64,000 nt of DNA from Prevotella vespertina (GCF_009728485.1 NZ_VVIQ01000006.1:62001-126000), one strand, 5' to 3'. Shown: positions 34,687 to 44,221, counted from the first letter of the stretch. Program-made: numbers and translations. The notes: generated from the sequence alone by a model not told the origin.

Positions 34687-34715
34687 ATCAATCTAGAAGT
34701 AAAATATGCTTTTTT

Positions 34716-35099
34716 ATGAAGAATTTAATAACTCATTACTACTTTAGTTGTGCGTTTATTGTTATTATATGGCTACTATGCTTCATTCCAATACCCGACA
34801 ACCCGCTAAGTCATGTAAGGCTAATTGACAAGTGGACACACTCTGTCTTATATCTAGTATTAGGTCTGCTCATATTGACGGAACGCCTTCGAACAAAGAA
34901 GAAAACCAAACTCAGCAGTCTTATTTACTGGGTTTGGCTCATTCCAATAGCCATGGGAGGCATTATAGAAGTGTTGCAAGCCACCTGCACAGGCGGTAGA
35001 CGCAGTGGAGAATGGCTTGATTTTGTCGCTGATGGGATTGGTTCTACCCTCGCATTGCTTATCGGTATTCTTCTGGCAAAGTATTACGCCAAAGGATAA
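34716..35099 (+). CDS. VanZ-like membrane protein
   Basis: A 127-residue protein with four predicted TM helices. It has the VanZ pattern: IDKWTHSVLYLVLGLL in the middle and an acidic-aromatic GEWLDFVADGIGSTLA segment near the end. VanZ proteins raise teicoplanin resistance in enterococci; the general role in Bacteroidota is unknown. The start is set at 34716, after the promoter box. Its 3' end overlaps the convergent CYTH gene by 41 bp. Confidence 0.8.
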   Translation: MKNLITHYYFSCAFIVIIWLLCFIPIPDNPLSHVRLIDKWTHSVLYLVLGLLILTERLRTKKKTKLSSLIYWVWLIPIAMGGIIEVLQATCTGGRRSGEWLDFVADGIGSTLALLIGILLAKYYAKG

Positions 35100-35556
35100 A
35101 AGGGGCTCTCCGCATGTGAGAATTATAGAATCTACGATCGCCCGTAACCTCTTTTCCGATGAAGTCAGGTTTTTCAAAGGCTTCATCCTCACGCTTCAAT
35201 TCCACCTCCGCCATAACAAGTCCTTCGTTATCTCCGTGGAACTCGTCCACTTCAAACGTGTGTCCAGCATATTCAATAAGGTATCTATGCTTATCAATAA
35301 TACCTGGTTCGCATAGAGACATGAGTTGTTGAGCCTCTTGATAGCTTATTTCTTTCTCAAATTCATAACGAGATAAGCCTCCATCACGCGATGGTCCCTT
35401 TATAGTAAGGTATCCTTTATTGTCTCGAATACGCACACGAACAGTATTGACAGCCGCAAAGTAGCCTTGTTGTATATGACTACAACTGCTTGCAAGAGAC
35501 TTCCAATCCATCTGCTTATGCACTAAGAACTTTCTTTCTATCTCTAGTCCGCTCAT
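35059..35556 (-). CDS. CYTH-domain (triphosphate tunnel) protein
   Basis: A 165-residue protein starting MSGLEIERKFLV, with the ExExK metal/phosphate motif of the CYTH/TTM superfamily. Further tunnel residues are visible in RVRIRD, GYLTIKG, YEFEKEI and AEVELKRED. Family members include tripolyphosphatases, thiamine triphosphatase and class IV adenylate cyclase; short bacterial forms are mostly tripolyphosphatases. The ATG overlaps the stop of the small upstream gene (TGATG). The 3' end overlaps vanZ-like by 41 bp on the opposite strand. Confidence 0.88.
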   Translation of the reverse strand: MSGLEIERKFLVHKQMDWKSLASSCSHIQQGYFAAVNTVRVRIRDNKGYLTIKGPSRDGGLSRYEFEKEISYQEAQQLMSLCEPGIIDKHRYLIEYAGHTFEVDEFHGDNEGLVMAEVELKREDEAFEKPDFIGKEVTGDRRFYNSHMRRAPFILWRNTLPEEYR

Positions 35557-35696
35557 CAACTATTAATTGTTACAACAAAAACATACGCTAACGTAAGAAG
35601 TATCAAGACTGCACCAATCCAAAAGACAACACGCTTTGCTTGCTTTTCTTGCTTCTCTTCACGAACCTTACGATTTACTTTACTTCTTTCACTCAT
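35556..35696 (-). CDS. Small single-TM protein (46 aa), coupled to the CYTH gene
   Basis: A 46-residue open frame: a strongly basic/acidic N-terminal half (MSERSKVNRKVREEKQEK) followed by one hydrophobic helix (VVFWIGAVLILLTLAYVFVV) and ending TINS. Its TGA overlaps the ATG of the CYTH gene as TGATG, a translational-coupling arrangement. That overlap and the clear membrane-anchor pattern support a real gene. Function unknown. Confidence 0.6.
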   Translation of the reverse strand: MSERSKVNRKVREEKQEKQAKRVVFWIGAVLILLTLAYVFVVTINS

Positions 35697-35801
35697 AGGT
35701 ATTCAATTTTAAAAGACCTACTTTTGTCGACACAACCTATTCGGTTTATCGAACTGCAAGTGGTCAAAGGTTAATATTATATAGGATAACTTTTTCACAT
35801 A

Positions 35802-36920
35802 TCATTGTCCTTCAACGGGGAACTCCATCAAGTAGGCTTTAATGAAATCATCGATCTTTCCATCCATAACACCATCCACATCAGAGGTCTGATAGTTGGT
35901 TCGATGATCCTTAACTCGTCGATCATCAAAGACGTAACTACGTATCTGACTGCCCCACTCTATCTTCTTCTTTCCAGCCTCAATCTTGGCTTGCTCCTCC
36001 ATACGCTTCTTCATTGCGCGGTCATAGAGTTGCGACTTTAAGAGCTGCATAGCCTTTGCGCGGTTCTTAGGTTGGTCTCTTGTCTCTGTGTTCTCGATGA
36101 GTATCTCTTCTTGTTCTCCAGTATCAGGATCTTCGTACTGATAGCGTAGACGCACACCAGACTCAACCTTATTGACATTCTGACCACCGGCTCCACTCGA
36201 TCGAAAAGTGTCCCAACTAACACGAGCAGGGTCGACATATACCTCTATAGTATCGTCTACCAGTGGCGTAACAAACACACTGGCAAAGCTCGTCATACGC
36301 TTTCCCTGTGCATTAAATGGACTAACACGAACAAGGCGATGGACGCCATTCTCGCTCTTTAAATACCCATAGGCATACTCTCCACCTTCGAACTTCATTG
36401 TCACACTCTTTATACCAGCTTCATCTCCTTCTTGTATATCTGAGATGGTAACTTTGTATCCGTGAGCCTCTCCCCAACGCATATACATACGCATGAGCAT
36501 TGATGCCCAATCCTGGCTCTCGGTACCTCCAGCACCAGAGTTAATCTTCATTACGCACTCCATCGGGTCTTCCTCTTGACGGAGCATATTCTTTAATTCA
36601 AGATCCTCTATCGCTTTTAACGCTTTGTTATAAGCGGTATCAACCTCCTCTTCTGTTACTAATTCATCCTTATAGAAGTCGACTGCTAACTGTACTTCAT
36701 CAGTCAGACTGCGAGCCTCATCATAGCCTTTTATCCACTTCTCTATGTCCTTTACCTTCTTCATCTGCTCCTGCGCACGCTTCGGATCATCCCAAAAGTC
36801 GGGTGCTTGTGTGCGTAGTTGTTCCTCTTCGAATTCGATTCGCTTCTCATCAATACATAAGTATCTATGCAGTGATTCGGTACGTTCTGTTATGTCTTTA
36901 AGCTGTTCTGCTGTTATCAT
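35802..36920 (-). CDS. prfB: Peptide chain release factor 2
   Basis: A 372-residue class I release factor that reads UAA and UGA. The tripeptide SPF anticodon element (VSPFNAQG) and the catalytic GGQ (SGAGGQNVNKVES) are present. The frame is continuous from MITAEQLKDI. The position where E. coli prfB has the CUU UGA programmed +1 frameshift reads TTA TGT ATT GAT in frame here, so the autoregulatory frameshift seems absent. It follows the acyl-CoA ligase gene on the same strand. Confidence 0.95.
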   Translation of the reverse strand: MITAEQLKDITERTESLHRYLCIDEKRIEFEEEQLRTQAPDFWDDPKRAQEQMKKVKDIEKWIKGYDEARSLTDEVQLAVDFYKDELVTEEEVDTAYNKALKAIEDLELKNMLRQEEDPMECVMKINSGAGGTESQDWASMLMRMYMRWGEAHGYKVTISDIQEGDEAGIKSVTMKFEGGEYAYGYLKSENGVHRLVRVSPFNAQGKRMTSFASVFVTPLVDDTIEVYVDPARVSWDTFRSSGAGGQNVNKVESGVRLRYQYEDPDTGEQEEILIENTETRDQPKNRAKAMQLLKSQLYDRAMKKRMEEQAKIEAGKKKIEWGSQIRSYVFDDRRVKDHRTNYQTSDVDGVMDGKIDDFIKAYLMEFPVEGQ

Positions 36921-36979
36921 CGTTTATCTTTTCTCCTCTCAACTATCAACTTCTCATTCACTACTATCAAGTGTTTGCA

Positions 36980-38788
36980 CTACTCCTCATACATCTTATC
37001 TATCACAGCTTGATAGTTTTTATTAACAACACCACGTCTCAGTTTCAACGTGTTTGTCAATTCACCATTCTCCATAGAGAAGTGATGTGCCAACAAGGTG
37101 AAGCGTTTGATTTGTTCATAAGGCGCTAACCTCTGCTGTAATGTTTCTATACGCTCAGCCATCATATCACGTACCTTCTTATTTGAGCACAACTCTTCAC
37201 GACTCTCAAATGGTATATTCTGTTGCTTTGCCCAGTCTTCTAAGACGGTAAATTCAGGGACGATAAGAGCAGAAACAAACTTCCGTTGGTCTGCAATAAC
37301 AGCCACTTGTTCGATAAACTTATCAACTAATAGCATTGATTCTATCATCTGTGGTGCCACATACTTACCATTAGATGTCTTAAAAAGATCCTTTATTCTC
37401 TCTTTCAAGAACAACTCTCCATCTTTCAAATAGCCCGAGTCACCTGTGTGGAAGTATCCATCTGCATCAAAGGCATCAGCATTTAGGGCTTCACGACGGA
37501 AGTATCCTGGTGTAATCGTGTCTCCTTTGAGCATCACCTCACCCTCTTCACTAATCTTAATCTGTATGCCCTCAATAGGACGACCTACTGAACCAACCGT
37601 GAAAGGTTCTCCCTTATGATCGCAACTTACAGTAGCAAGGCTCTCTGTCAGTCCGTATCCTACTATCATATCAATACCAATGCTGTGCACAAACTCCTCT
37701 ACCTCTGGTGATACATAAGCACCTGCTGTTGGGAAGATATTAGGATTTTCCAATCCTAACTGCTTACGCACCAAACTGAGAACAGTTCTGTTTAGCACTT
37801 TATATTCCATCTCTAATGCTAGAGGAACACGCTTTCCACGGGCTAGATAAGTGATATTACGCTTCCTACCAACGTTCAGTGCATGATAAAAGAGCTTTCG
37901 CTGCATTGCACTTGAGCTGTCCATGCGAGCTTTAACAGCAACATAAACCTTCTCCCAGAAGCGTGGTACAGCCGACATACACGTTGGATGAGTCTCTCGC
38001 ATACTATCTTGTATCTCCTTCGGATAGGTATTCACTATCAGTTGTGCACCTTCCGACAAACACAGATAAGCCCATCCTCGTTCAAAGACATGCGTCAATG
38101 GAAGGAAATTGATCACTCGATCTTTCTCAGTAACAGGTACACACTTGTTATTAGCGACCAAAGCTGCATGATACATCTTATATGTCAAGACTACGCCCTT
38201 GCTCTCTCCTGTGGTTCCACTAGTGTATAGTATGTTACAAATATCATCGTAGTTAGCCTGTTGCCAACGCTCTTCTACCTCCGATTGACGTGGTAAACCT
38301 TCACCTAATCTAAGGAAGTCTTCAAAGTAGATACTATTTGGGTCATGCGAACTAATGCGTACACTCGGATCAAAGATGATTATCTTTTCAAGTGTAGGGC
38401 ACAACGTTGCGATTCGATGTGCCTTGTCGTACTGCTCTTGCTCACCAACGAAAAGATACTTAACTGCTGCATCTTGAATCATATACTGTATCTGCTGCTC
38501 GGAGCTAGTAGCGTAGAAAGGAATACTAATCACCCTCACGCCATAAGCACCAAAGTCTGTATACAGATACTGAACACAATTCTGTGCAAACACGCCAATC
38601 GTCTCCTGCGGATTCATTCCTAGATTAAGTAGTGCGTTAGAGACTTGCTTTACACGCATAGAAAATTGATTCCATGAAACCGATTTCCACTCTAGACTAC
38701 CGAAGTTACGGAATGTCAACACTAGTTTAGAGCCGTATTTCTTAGCTTGCTCATGTATAAGAACGGAGAGATGACAGTTTGTTTGCAT
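36980..38788 (-). CDS. Long-chain acyl-CoA synthetase (AMP-binding)
   Basis: A 602-residue ANL-superfamily enzyme that activates fatty acids with ATP and CoA. Motifs: the P-loop YTSGTTGESKGVVLT, the aromatic LPLTHVFERG, VGYGLTES, DGYFHTGDSGYL and the C-terminal KDLFKTSNGKYV. The start MQTNCHL at 38788 is preferred, because a -7 box (38813-38821) lies ~25 bp before it and inside the longer alternative. prfB follows 59 bp later. Confidence 0.9.
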   Translation of the reverse strand: MQTNCHLSVLIHEQAKKYGSKLVLTFRNFGSLEWKSVSWNQFSMRVKQVSNALLNLGMNPQETIGVFAQNCVQYLYTDFGAYGVRVISIPFYATSSEQQIQYMIQDAAVKYLFVGEQEQYDKAHRIATLCPTLEKIIIFDPSVRISSHDPNSIYFEDFLRLGEGLPRQSEVEERWQQANYDDICNILYTSGTTGESKGVVLTYKMYHAALVANNKCVPVTEKDRVINFLPLTHVFERGWAYLCLSEGAQLIVNTYPKEIQDSMRETHPTCMSAVPRFWEKVYVAVKARMDSSSAMQRKLFYHALNVGRKRNITYLARGKRVPLALEMEYKVLNRTVLSLVRKQLGLENPNIFPTAGAYVSPEVEEFVHSIGIDMIVGYGLTESLATVSCDHKGEPFTVGSVGRPIEGIQIKISEEGEVMLKGDTITPGYFRREALNADAFDADGYFHTGDSGYLKDGELFLKERIKDLFKTSNGKYVAPQMIESMLLVDKFIEQVAVIADQRKFVSALIVPEFTVLEDWAKQQNIPFESREELCSNKKVRDMMAERIETLQQRLAPYEQIKRFTLLAHHFSMENGELTNTLKLRRGVVNKNYQAVIDKMYEE

Positions 38789-38812
38789 CGCTATTGGTAT
38801 TTTTTTATATTC

Positions 38813-38821
38813 GCAAAGATA
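38813..38821 (-). promoter_or_regulatory. -7 promoter box for the acyl-CoA synthetase
   Basis: TATCTTTGC on the minus strand; it fixes the choice of start codon. Confidence 0.6.
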
Positions 38822-38971
38822 GACATTTATCCGCAAAGAAGGAAATAAATTAGATAATAAATTACATTTTCCACCTTTGCTTCTATCGCTTGATTAAGGG
38901 AAAGAATAGGACAATAAAATTCCTAATAAGGCTACACCTCAAATACAAACTAAACCCTATTAAAACGAAAG

Positions 38972-39002
38972 AAACGCCCTTCTCCAATTGAAAAGGGCGT
39001 TT
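38972..39002 (-). terminator. Terminator of the dut-TPR-DUF4292-EnvC operon
   Basis: AAACGCCCTT pairs with AAGGGCGTTT around CAATTG. On the minus strand the stem is followed by CTTTCGTTTT. It coincides with the first unit of the 22-bp array. Confidence 0.75.
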
Positions 39003-39065
39003 CCTTGCTAGCAAGAGAGCCTTTCCTTGCCACAAAGAGAGGCTCTCTTCAAAATGATAAGGGGA
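38978..39065. repeat. 22-bp-period array (four units)
   Basis: Units start at 38978, 39000, 39022 and 39044. The second and third share TTTCCTTGC and AGAGAG. Unit centres are palindromic: CAATTG in the first, TTGCTAGCAA in the second. It begins 11 bp after the EnvC-like stop. Confidence 0.75.
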
Positions 39066-39075
39066 TCATTTCAGA

Positions 39076-41103
39076 TTATCTCAACCATTGCTCTGGATTC
39101 AACTTAGCTGTTTCCTTACGCAATTGGAATTGGAGGATACCACTTGACCCGACGGTTCCAATGGTCTGACCAGTACCCACTTTCTGTCCTTTGCTGACGC
39201 TTACAGAACCTAAATTAGCATATACTGAGATATAAATACCATGTCTGATCATCACAACACTCATTCCTCCTGCCATGAAGATACCGCTCACTTCGCCCAT
39301 AAAGACACTGCGCACAGCACTTCCAGGAGCACCCTTAATATTGATACCATCGTTATTCAAGCGTATATTTGACATCCCCGATACATTGTATTGACCGAAG
39401 TGACTAACGATGTGACCCGATAGTGGCATAGGCAAACGACCATGGTTATTGGCAAAGTTACCAGTCATCGCACGGTCAGCAGAGCTCAACATATCATTGT
39501 TATTATTGGCTGAAGCCCTTGCAGCAGCTGCCTCTCTCTCTGCTCGCTCGTGGTCAGCTGCAGCCTTACGTTCGGCAGCTGCACGATTTGATTCAGCCTC
39601 ACGAGCAGCCTGGTCAGCACGTGCTTTATCGGCAGCAGCCTTTGCCTCAGCCTTTGCCTGTGCTTCACGAGCCGCAGCCTCACGTTCTTCTATCTTGCGC
39701 AAAGCCCGCTCACGAGCAGCAGCACGCTCCTTTTGTAAGGCTTCCTGACGTGCCTTTTCTGCTGCAGCACGCACTGCTTCGGCCTTTGCTGCAGCTTCTT
39801 GACGTGCTTTCTCAGCCGCTTCTGCAGCCGCCTTAGCCGCTGCCTTCGCTGCAGCTTCACGTGCTTTTGCTTCTGCTATACGCTTTGCATTCTCACGCGC
39901 AGCCGCTTCTGCCGCCGCTTTCCTGCGTGCTATCTCCTCCGCCCGCTTCTTAGCTTCAGCTGCACGAGCGGCAGCTTGCGCCTTAGCCTCTGCTATGGCA
40001 CGAGCCCTAGCCTTCTGTATTTCTACTTGAATAAGGCGGTCTATCTGTGCATTTAACGCCTGTTGTTGTTGTCTACGTTGCGCTATCACACCTTCAAGAA
40101 CCTTTTGGTCTTGTTGAAGAGAGGCTACAACCGTCTGCTGTTCGACACGCTTCTGCTCCATTTGAGCATGTATCTTCTTATCCTTATAGAGTAAGGTAGA
40201 CTTGTCAACACGTACCTCCTTCAACTGAGAATGCTTCTGATCAATTTGTTGTTGTTTAGCTTTTATCAACTCACCTTGCGCCCTCTGATAAGCTGCATAC
40301 TCCCGAACGAAACGCAGACGACGATACATTTGCGTCAAACTATTGGCAGAGAAGATGAACATAAGCTTATCTTGAATACTACGATGGCGTGCCATGTAAC
40401 GCATGGAACGGATGAAACGAGTGCGACGCTCGCCTAGTTGCGCCTCTAAAGACGCCAACTGACCTTTCAATATACCGATGTTACTGTCCAATCCTTTGAT
40501 GTCTGTGGCGATAGTATCAATCGTTCTCTGGTGCTGACCAATCTCAGTATCAAGGCGAACTATCTTCTCCAATCGTGTATCAACATCCTTTTGCTTGACC
40601 TTCATCTCCTCTTCATGCTCCTTAATCTCATTCTGCAACTTCTGATTCTGCTGTTGCAAACCTTTAATCTCATCGGTTGTTACATATCCAGGAGACTTCG
40701 CTCCACGCTTTGCACCATGTGCATTACGAGGATTCAACTTGCCATGTAAAGGTTGTTTGGCTGGTACTTGAGCAGGCTGTTGACCCTTTACAGGAGTTGG
40801 TTGATGTCCCTTTGCTGGTACTGCTTGATGCCCTTTTACAGGCATAGGATGTTGTCCTTTCACGGGAAGTTGATGTCCCTTAGCTGGTACCTGTTGCCCT
40901 TTCATAGGGGTAGGTTGCGTTTTCACGGACTGGTGAGCTCCCTTCGCTGGTGCTTGTTTCTGCTCTTTAACACCAGAAGGCTTGGCTTGTATGGGTTGAG
41001 TTACAGCCGTTTTCTGCTGCACCTTATGCTTTTTAGTATGTTGCGCATAGCTTGTCAACATACCCATTGTCGATAATAAGAATAAAAGATAAAGACGTTT
41101 CAT
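39076..41103 (-). CDS. EnvC-like murein hydrolase activator (degenerate M23 domain)
   Basis: A 675-residue secreted protein (signal peptide ending TSYAQ). Residues ~30-130 are a Lys/Gln/Pro-rich linker with repeated PVKGHQ-type words. Then come long coiled coils (~145-370) and an extreme Ala/Arg/Glu-rich helix (~375-530). The C-terminal LytM/M23 fold (~560-675) lacks the zinc ligands: HxxxD is replaced by NNDGIN and the last HxH by QFQ. This is the pattern of EnvC/NlpD activators of N-acetylmuramoyl-L-alanine amidases in cell separation. Last of a four-gene operon; the start directly follows the upstream stop. Confidence 0.85.
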   Translation of the reverse strand: MKRLYLLFLLSTMGMLTSYAQHTKKHKVQQKTAVTQPIQAKPSGVKEQKQAPAKGAHQSVKTQPTPMKGQQVPAKGHQLPVKGQHPMPVKGHQAVPAKGHQPTPVKGQQPAQVPAKQPLHGKLNPRNAHGAKRGAKSPGYVTTDEIKGLQQQNQKLQNEIKEHEEEMKVKQKDVDTRLEKIVRLDTEIGQHQRTIDTIATDIKGLDSNIGILKGQLASLEAQLGERRTRFIRSMRYMARHRSIQDKLMFIFSANSLTQMYRRLRFVREYAAYQRAQGELIKAKQQQIDQKHSQLKEVRVDKSTLLYKDKKIHAQMEQKRVEQQTVVASLQQDQKVLEGVIAQRRQQQQALNAQIDRLIQVEIQKARARAIAEAKAQAAARAAEAKKRAEEIARRKAAAEAAARENAKRIAEAKAREAAAKAAAKAAAEAAEKARQEAAAKAEAVRAAAEKARQEALQKERAAARERALRKIEEREAAAREAQAKAEAKAAADKARADQAAREAESNRAAAERKAAADHERAEREAAAARASANNNNDMLSSADRAMTGNFANNHGRLPMPLSGHIVSHFGQYNVSGMSNIRLNNDGINIKGAPGSAVRSVFMGEVSGIFMAGGMSVVMIRHGIYISVYANLGSVSVSKGQKVGTGQTIGTVGSSGILQFQLRKETAKLNPEQWLR

Positions 41104-42012
41104 TTAAAAGTTCATTAGTTTGCCGAGTATCTCTTCCACGCTTACTTTAGTGTACTTATCTGATGGTTGGGTAAAAGCCTCCCAATCGCTTGCATCGCTA
41201 AAGTCGTTTAGTTCAAATGTAGCTGATAGTTCCTTAGCTGGTCGCGAACCAATAGCCGGTGTCTCGATTGTGACTGAATGTGTCGCAGGGAACATCTTCG
41301 AACCAAAGGGCTTGAAGTCTCTATAAAGCCAAGAGAGTTCTGATGTTCCATGAGTTGAGCTCTTATACGTTATAAGAGTGGTGTAGATGTAACGATATTC
41401 AGCGGGTATTACCCAGTCATAAGACATCTTCCCATCCTTCAAACGGATGTGCGCACTACCATCAACTTCCCACCTTTTGGCATCAACAGAGAACTTCGAC
41501 ATATCAGCTTCGGCAACTCTTTGCTGACGAGGAATGAATAACTGGTTCCAAAACAACGCTTGGAGCGTATAGAAGTTAATACCATTATCACGCAAGAAGC
41601 CCACTTCGTCGTAGCTAGCCTTTACGTATTGCTTATGGATGCGATCGATGAAAAGAACGTAATCCTTTGTAAACTCAATGCGTCCCACTTCACTGCGAAG
41701 GAGCGGAATAAGCAGTTGTAAGCGTATTACCTCATCCTTTCTCATGTGCAAGATACCAGGAACTGTGATGTCCTTACGCCCATTGTTAATGGTAAAAGAG
41801 AGGTTTGACACCACGTTCTTTTGGTAGAGAGCCAAGTCAGCAATATTCTGCACAAAGGCTAACTTATATTTCGTGGAATCAACTGACGCACGAGGAGTCT
41901 CGCTGGGAGTCGTCTTCAAGACTGGTTGTTGCCTTACTATGGCTTTATGTGTACCGCACGATGCCAACACTAACGTTGCCATGCTTGCAAGTAATATCTT
42001 AGTTCTTTTCAT
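41104..42012 (-). CDS. DUF4292 lipoprotein
   Basis: A 302-residue protein with lipobox LASC. It has the LolA/LolB-like beta-sheet character of DUF4292 (VSNLSFTINNGRKDITVPGILHMRKDEVIRLQL, then FTKDYVLFIDRIHKQYVKA). DUF4292 members are outer-membrane-associated and found next to TPR and M23 genes in Bacteroidota. It overlaps the TPR gene by 4 bp (ATGA) and abuts the EnvC-like gene, so these are tightly co-translated. Confidence 0.85.
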   Translation of the reverse strand: MKRTKILLASMATLVLASCGTHKAIVRQQPVLKTTPSETPRASVDSTKYKLAFVQNIADLALYQKNVVSNLSFTINNGRKDITVPGILHMRKDEVIRLQLLIPLLRSEVGRIEFTKDYVLFIDRIHKQYVKASYDEVGFLRDNGINFYTLQALFWNQLFIPRQQRVAEADMSKFSVDAKRWEVDGSAHIRLKDGKMSYDWVIPAEYRYIYTTLITYKSSTHGTSELSWLYRDFKPFGSKMFPATHSVTIETPAIGSRPAKELSATFELNDFSDASDWEAFTQPSDKYTKVSVEEILGKLMNF

Positions 42013-43712
42013 CCTGCTATGTATTTCTTTTGTTGTAACTTATCCTTCAATACTTTGCTATCATTGCCTTTCTCTATTGCTTTCTGCCAATACTCCAATG
42101 CTTTCTGTGTATCGCCAGTTTTCATATAGATGTCTCCCACATGCTCAAGCACAACCCCGCTTGGGTCTTTGTCATTGCGTAGTACCTGGTCAATGTATAT
42201 CTTTGCCTCCTCATAACGTTGCTGTTGGAAGAGAATCCAAGCGTAGGTATCAAGGTAAGTAGCATTATTGGGCTCTGCTTTTATCGTCTTGTAGCTCATC
42301 TGTTCAGCCCTTGGAAGGTCTTTATTCGCCACACTTAGATAGTAAGCATAGTTATTCAGAGCACCATAGTTATCCGCTTTCCACTTTAAACAACTATCGT
42401 ATGCAGCGAAGGCTTCAGACGCCTTTCCTTTCTCATGAAGGATATCTCCAAGGATTGCATAGAAGTCTGACACAATCTCTGGATCACTATCTTCTTTTAT
42501 TTGTCCTACACCTTTCTTAAATGTTTCAAGTGCCGCATCAATGTCGTGCTTTTGGAACTCTGCCATGCCTTTGAAGTAATAGAAAGCCATCTCATCAGGG
42601 TTATATTCAATGGCAGGGCGGCATATCTCTATTACCTTATCATAATCTTCTGTTGCCCAGATATTCTGTATCAATGCCAATCGAGCACGAGAGTTATCGG
42701 GTTCCACCTCAATGGCTTGCTCGTAAACATGATTAATCTCTGCTTTAGGCATGTTCTTCATTGCCATATAGGCAGCCTTCATCATAATCAAGTCAGCATC
42801 CTCCTGTTTCGTAGAAAGTGCCAGAGAGAAGAGATTCATGACCTTTGCACTATCAGAGATATTCGCTTGTTGGTCACTCGAAATGATGTCTCTTAGGAGT
42901 GTCATCTTCGTCTCTTTCTCTGTCTTAGGAGACTGTAGTAGTTCGTTGGTAAGCTCATCTACGGTTGCTTGATCTTTAATGGAACGATAGTAATCAAGCA
43001 TTGATAGCTTTGCAAGTGCATTATTGGGTTCCTCCTTCAAAACACTCTTATACTCCTTTAAAGCATCGTTCTTCTTACCATTCTGCAGTAGCCAATTACC
43101 GAACATCACACGATAGTCAAGCTCAAGTGGGTGCTCATCAACGAGCGACTTTAGCGACTCATACTCCTTCTTCTTATCGCCCATCTGCTCGTAAATCTGC
43201 ATCTTACTCAATGAGATCTGCTCGCTACTCCCCTCAAGAACTTCTATACGATCAAGGACGTTAATCATCTTCTTATAGTCGTTTTGAGAGCCGTATAACT
43301 GAAGGAGAAGTTGCAAGACATCAACGCGAGTCTTATTGGAGGAGTATAAAAGCTCGTATGCTTTTATGGCATTCGGATAGTCTTTCTGCGTGATATATAA
43401 CTGTCCGAGCTTCTCTTGATAAGTGGCATTCTCTGGATCCAGTGACGCTGCCTTCTCAAAGTAAGTACGTGCTAAAGCATCGTTCTTCATATTGACATAG
43501 TAGCCAGCCAACTGATAGTAAACCGCTGCCGAGCGTGGATTCAAGTCATGTGCATGCCTAAGAAGATCGTAAGCAGCCGTTAGATTTCCCATTTCCTGCT
43601 GTCGAAGCCCTTCGAGATAGAAGTAGTCTGCAATGGTAAGACTATCCTTCTCTGCTGCTTGTGTAGCCACCGAGCCACCCAGCAAAGCCAATGCAAGAAG
43701 TGTATTACGCAT
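42009..43712 (-). CDS. TPR-repeat protein
   Basis: A 567-residue protein with a signal peptide (MRNTLLALALLGGSVATQA) and ~12 tetratricopeptide repeats across its length (e.g. AAVYYQLAGYYVN, AIKAYELLYSS, ALEYWQKAIEKG). A scaffold in the periplasm or at the outer membrane is likely. The start at 43712 is chosen for the signal peptide. It overlaps DUF4292 by 4 bp and follows dut by 55 bp. Confidence 0.87.
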   Translation of the reverse strand: MRNTLLALALLGGSVATQAAEKDSLTIADYFYLEGLRQQEMGNLTAAYDLLRHAHDLNPRSAAVYYQLAGYYVNMKNDALARTYFEKAASLDPENATYQEKLGQLYITQKDYPNAIKAYELLYSSNKTRVDVLQLLLQLYGSQNDYKKMINVLDRIEVLEGSSEQISLSKMQIYEQMGDKKKEYESLKSLVDEHPLELDYRVMFGNWLLQNGKKNDALKEYKSVLKEEPNNALAKLSMLDYYRSIKDQATVDELTNELLQSPKTEKETKMTLLRDIISSDQQANISDSAKVMNLFSLALSTKQEDADLIMMKAAYMAMKNMPKAEINHVYEQAIEVEPDNSRARLALIQNIWATEDYDKVIEICRPAIEYNPDEMAFYYFKGMAEFQKHDIDAALETFKKGVGQIKEDSDPEIVSDFYAILGDILHEKGKASEAFAAYDSCLKWKADNYGALNNYAYYLSVANKDLPRAEQMSYKTIKAEPNNATYLDTYAWILFQQQRYEEAKIYIDQVLRNDKDPSGVVLEHVGDIYMKTGDTQKALEYWQKAIEKGNDSKVLKDKLQQKKYIAG

Positions 43713-43767
43713 GTTAGTGGTTATATATCTGAAGTTATCAAACATGAGATCTATCCTTTCCTTTACC

Positions 43768-44205
43768 TTACTTTACCCCCGTATGACCATAGCCGCCTTC
43801 TCCTCTCTCTGTCTCGTCAAGCTCTTCAACTTCCACGAACTCCCCCTGCTCGTGACGAGCAATGACCATTTGGGCAATACGCTCACCATCGTTAATGGTG
43901 AAGTCTTCAGTTGAGAAGTTCGCTAACAAGACCATTATCTCACCACGATAATCAGCATCTATGGTACCAGGAGAGTTCAGAACAGTCAGTCCATGCTTCA
44001 AGGCTAGACCACTGCGAGGGCGTACCTGCGCTTCATAACCAACTGGCAAAGCGATATGCAAGCCTGTTGGAATGAGCCTGCGCTCCATTGGGTGCAACAC
44101 TATTGGGGCTTCAATATTAGCACGGAGATCCATCCCCGCACTCTGAGAAGTAGCATAAGCAGGGAGCTGCTGATGCCCTTTATTGATTACTTTAATCTTT
44201 ATCAT
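43768..44205 (-). CDS. dut: dUTP diphosphatase
   Basis: A 145-residue trimeric dUTPase that hydrolyses dUTP to dUMP, keeping uracil out of DNA. The five family motifs are visible: [30 protein letters not shown] and the C-terminal [10 protein letters not shown]. The start MIKIKVIN at 44205 agrees with the -7 box at 44222-44230. It heads the dut-TPR-DUF4292-EnvC operon and is divergent from dgt, so two dNTP-pool enzymes share one control region. Confidence 0.95.
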   Translation of the reverse strand: MIKIKVINKGHQQLPAYATSQSAGMDLRANIEAPIVLHPMERRLIPTGLHIALPVGYEAQVRPRSGLALKHGLTVLNSPGTIDADYRGEIMVLLANFSTEDFTINDGERIAQMVIARHEQGEFVEVEELDETERGEGGYGHTGVK

Positions 44206-44221
44206 CGCTATATAATAAGGT

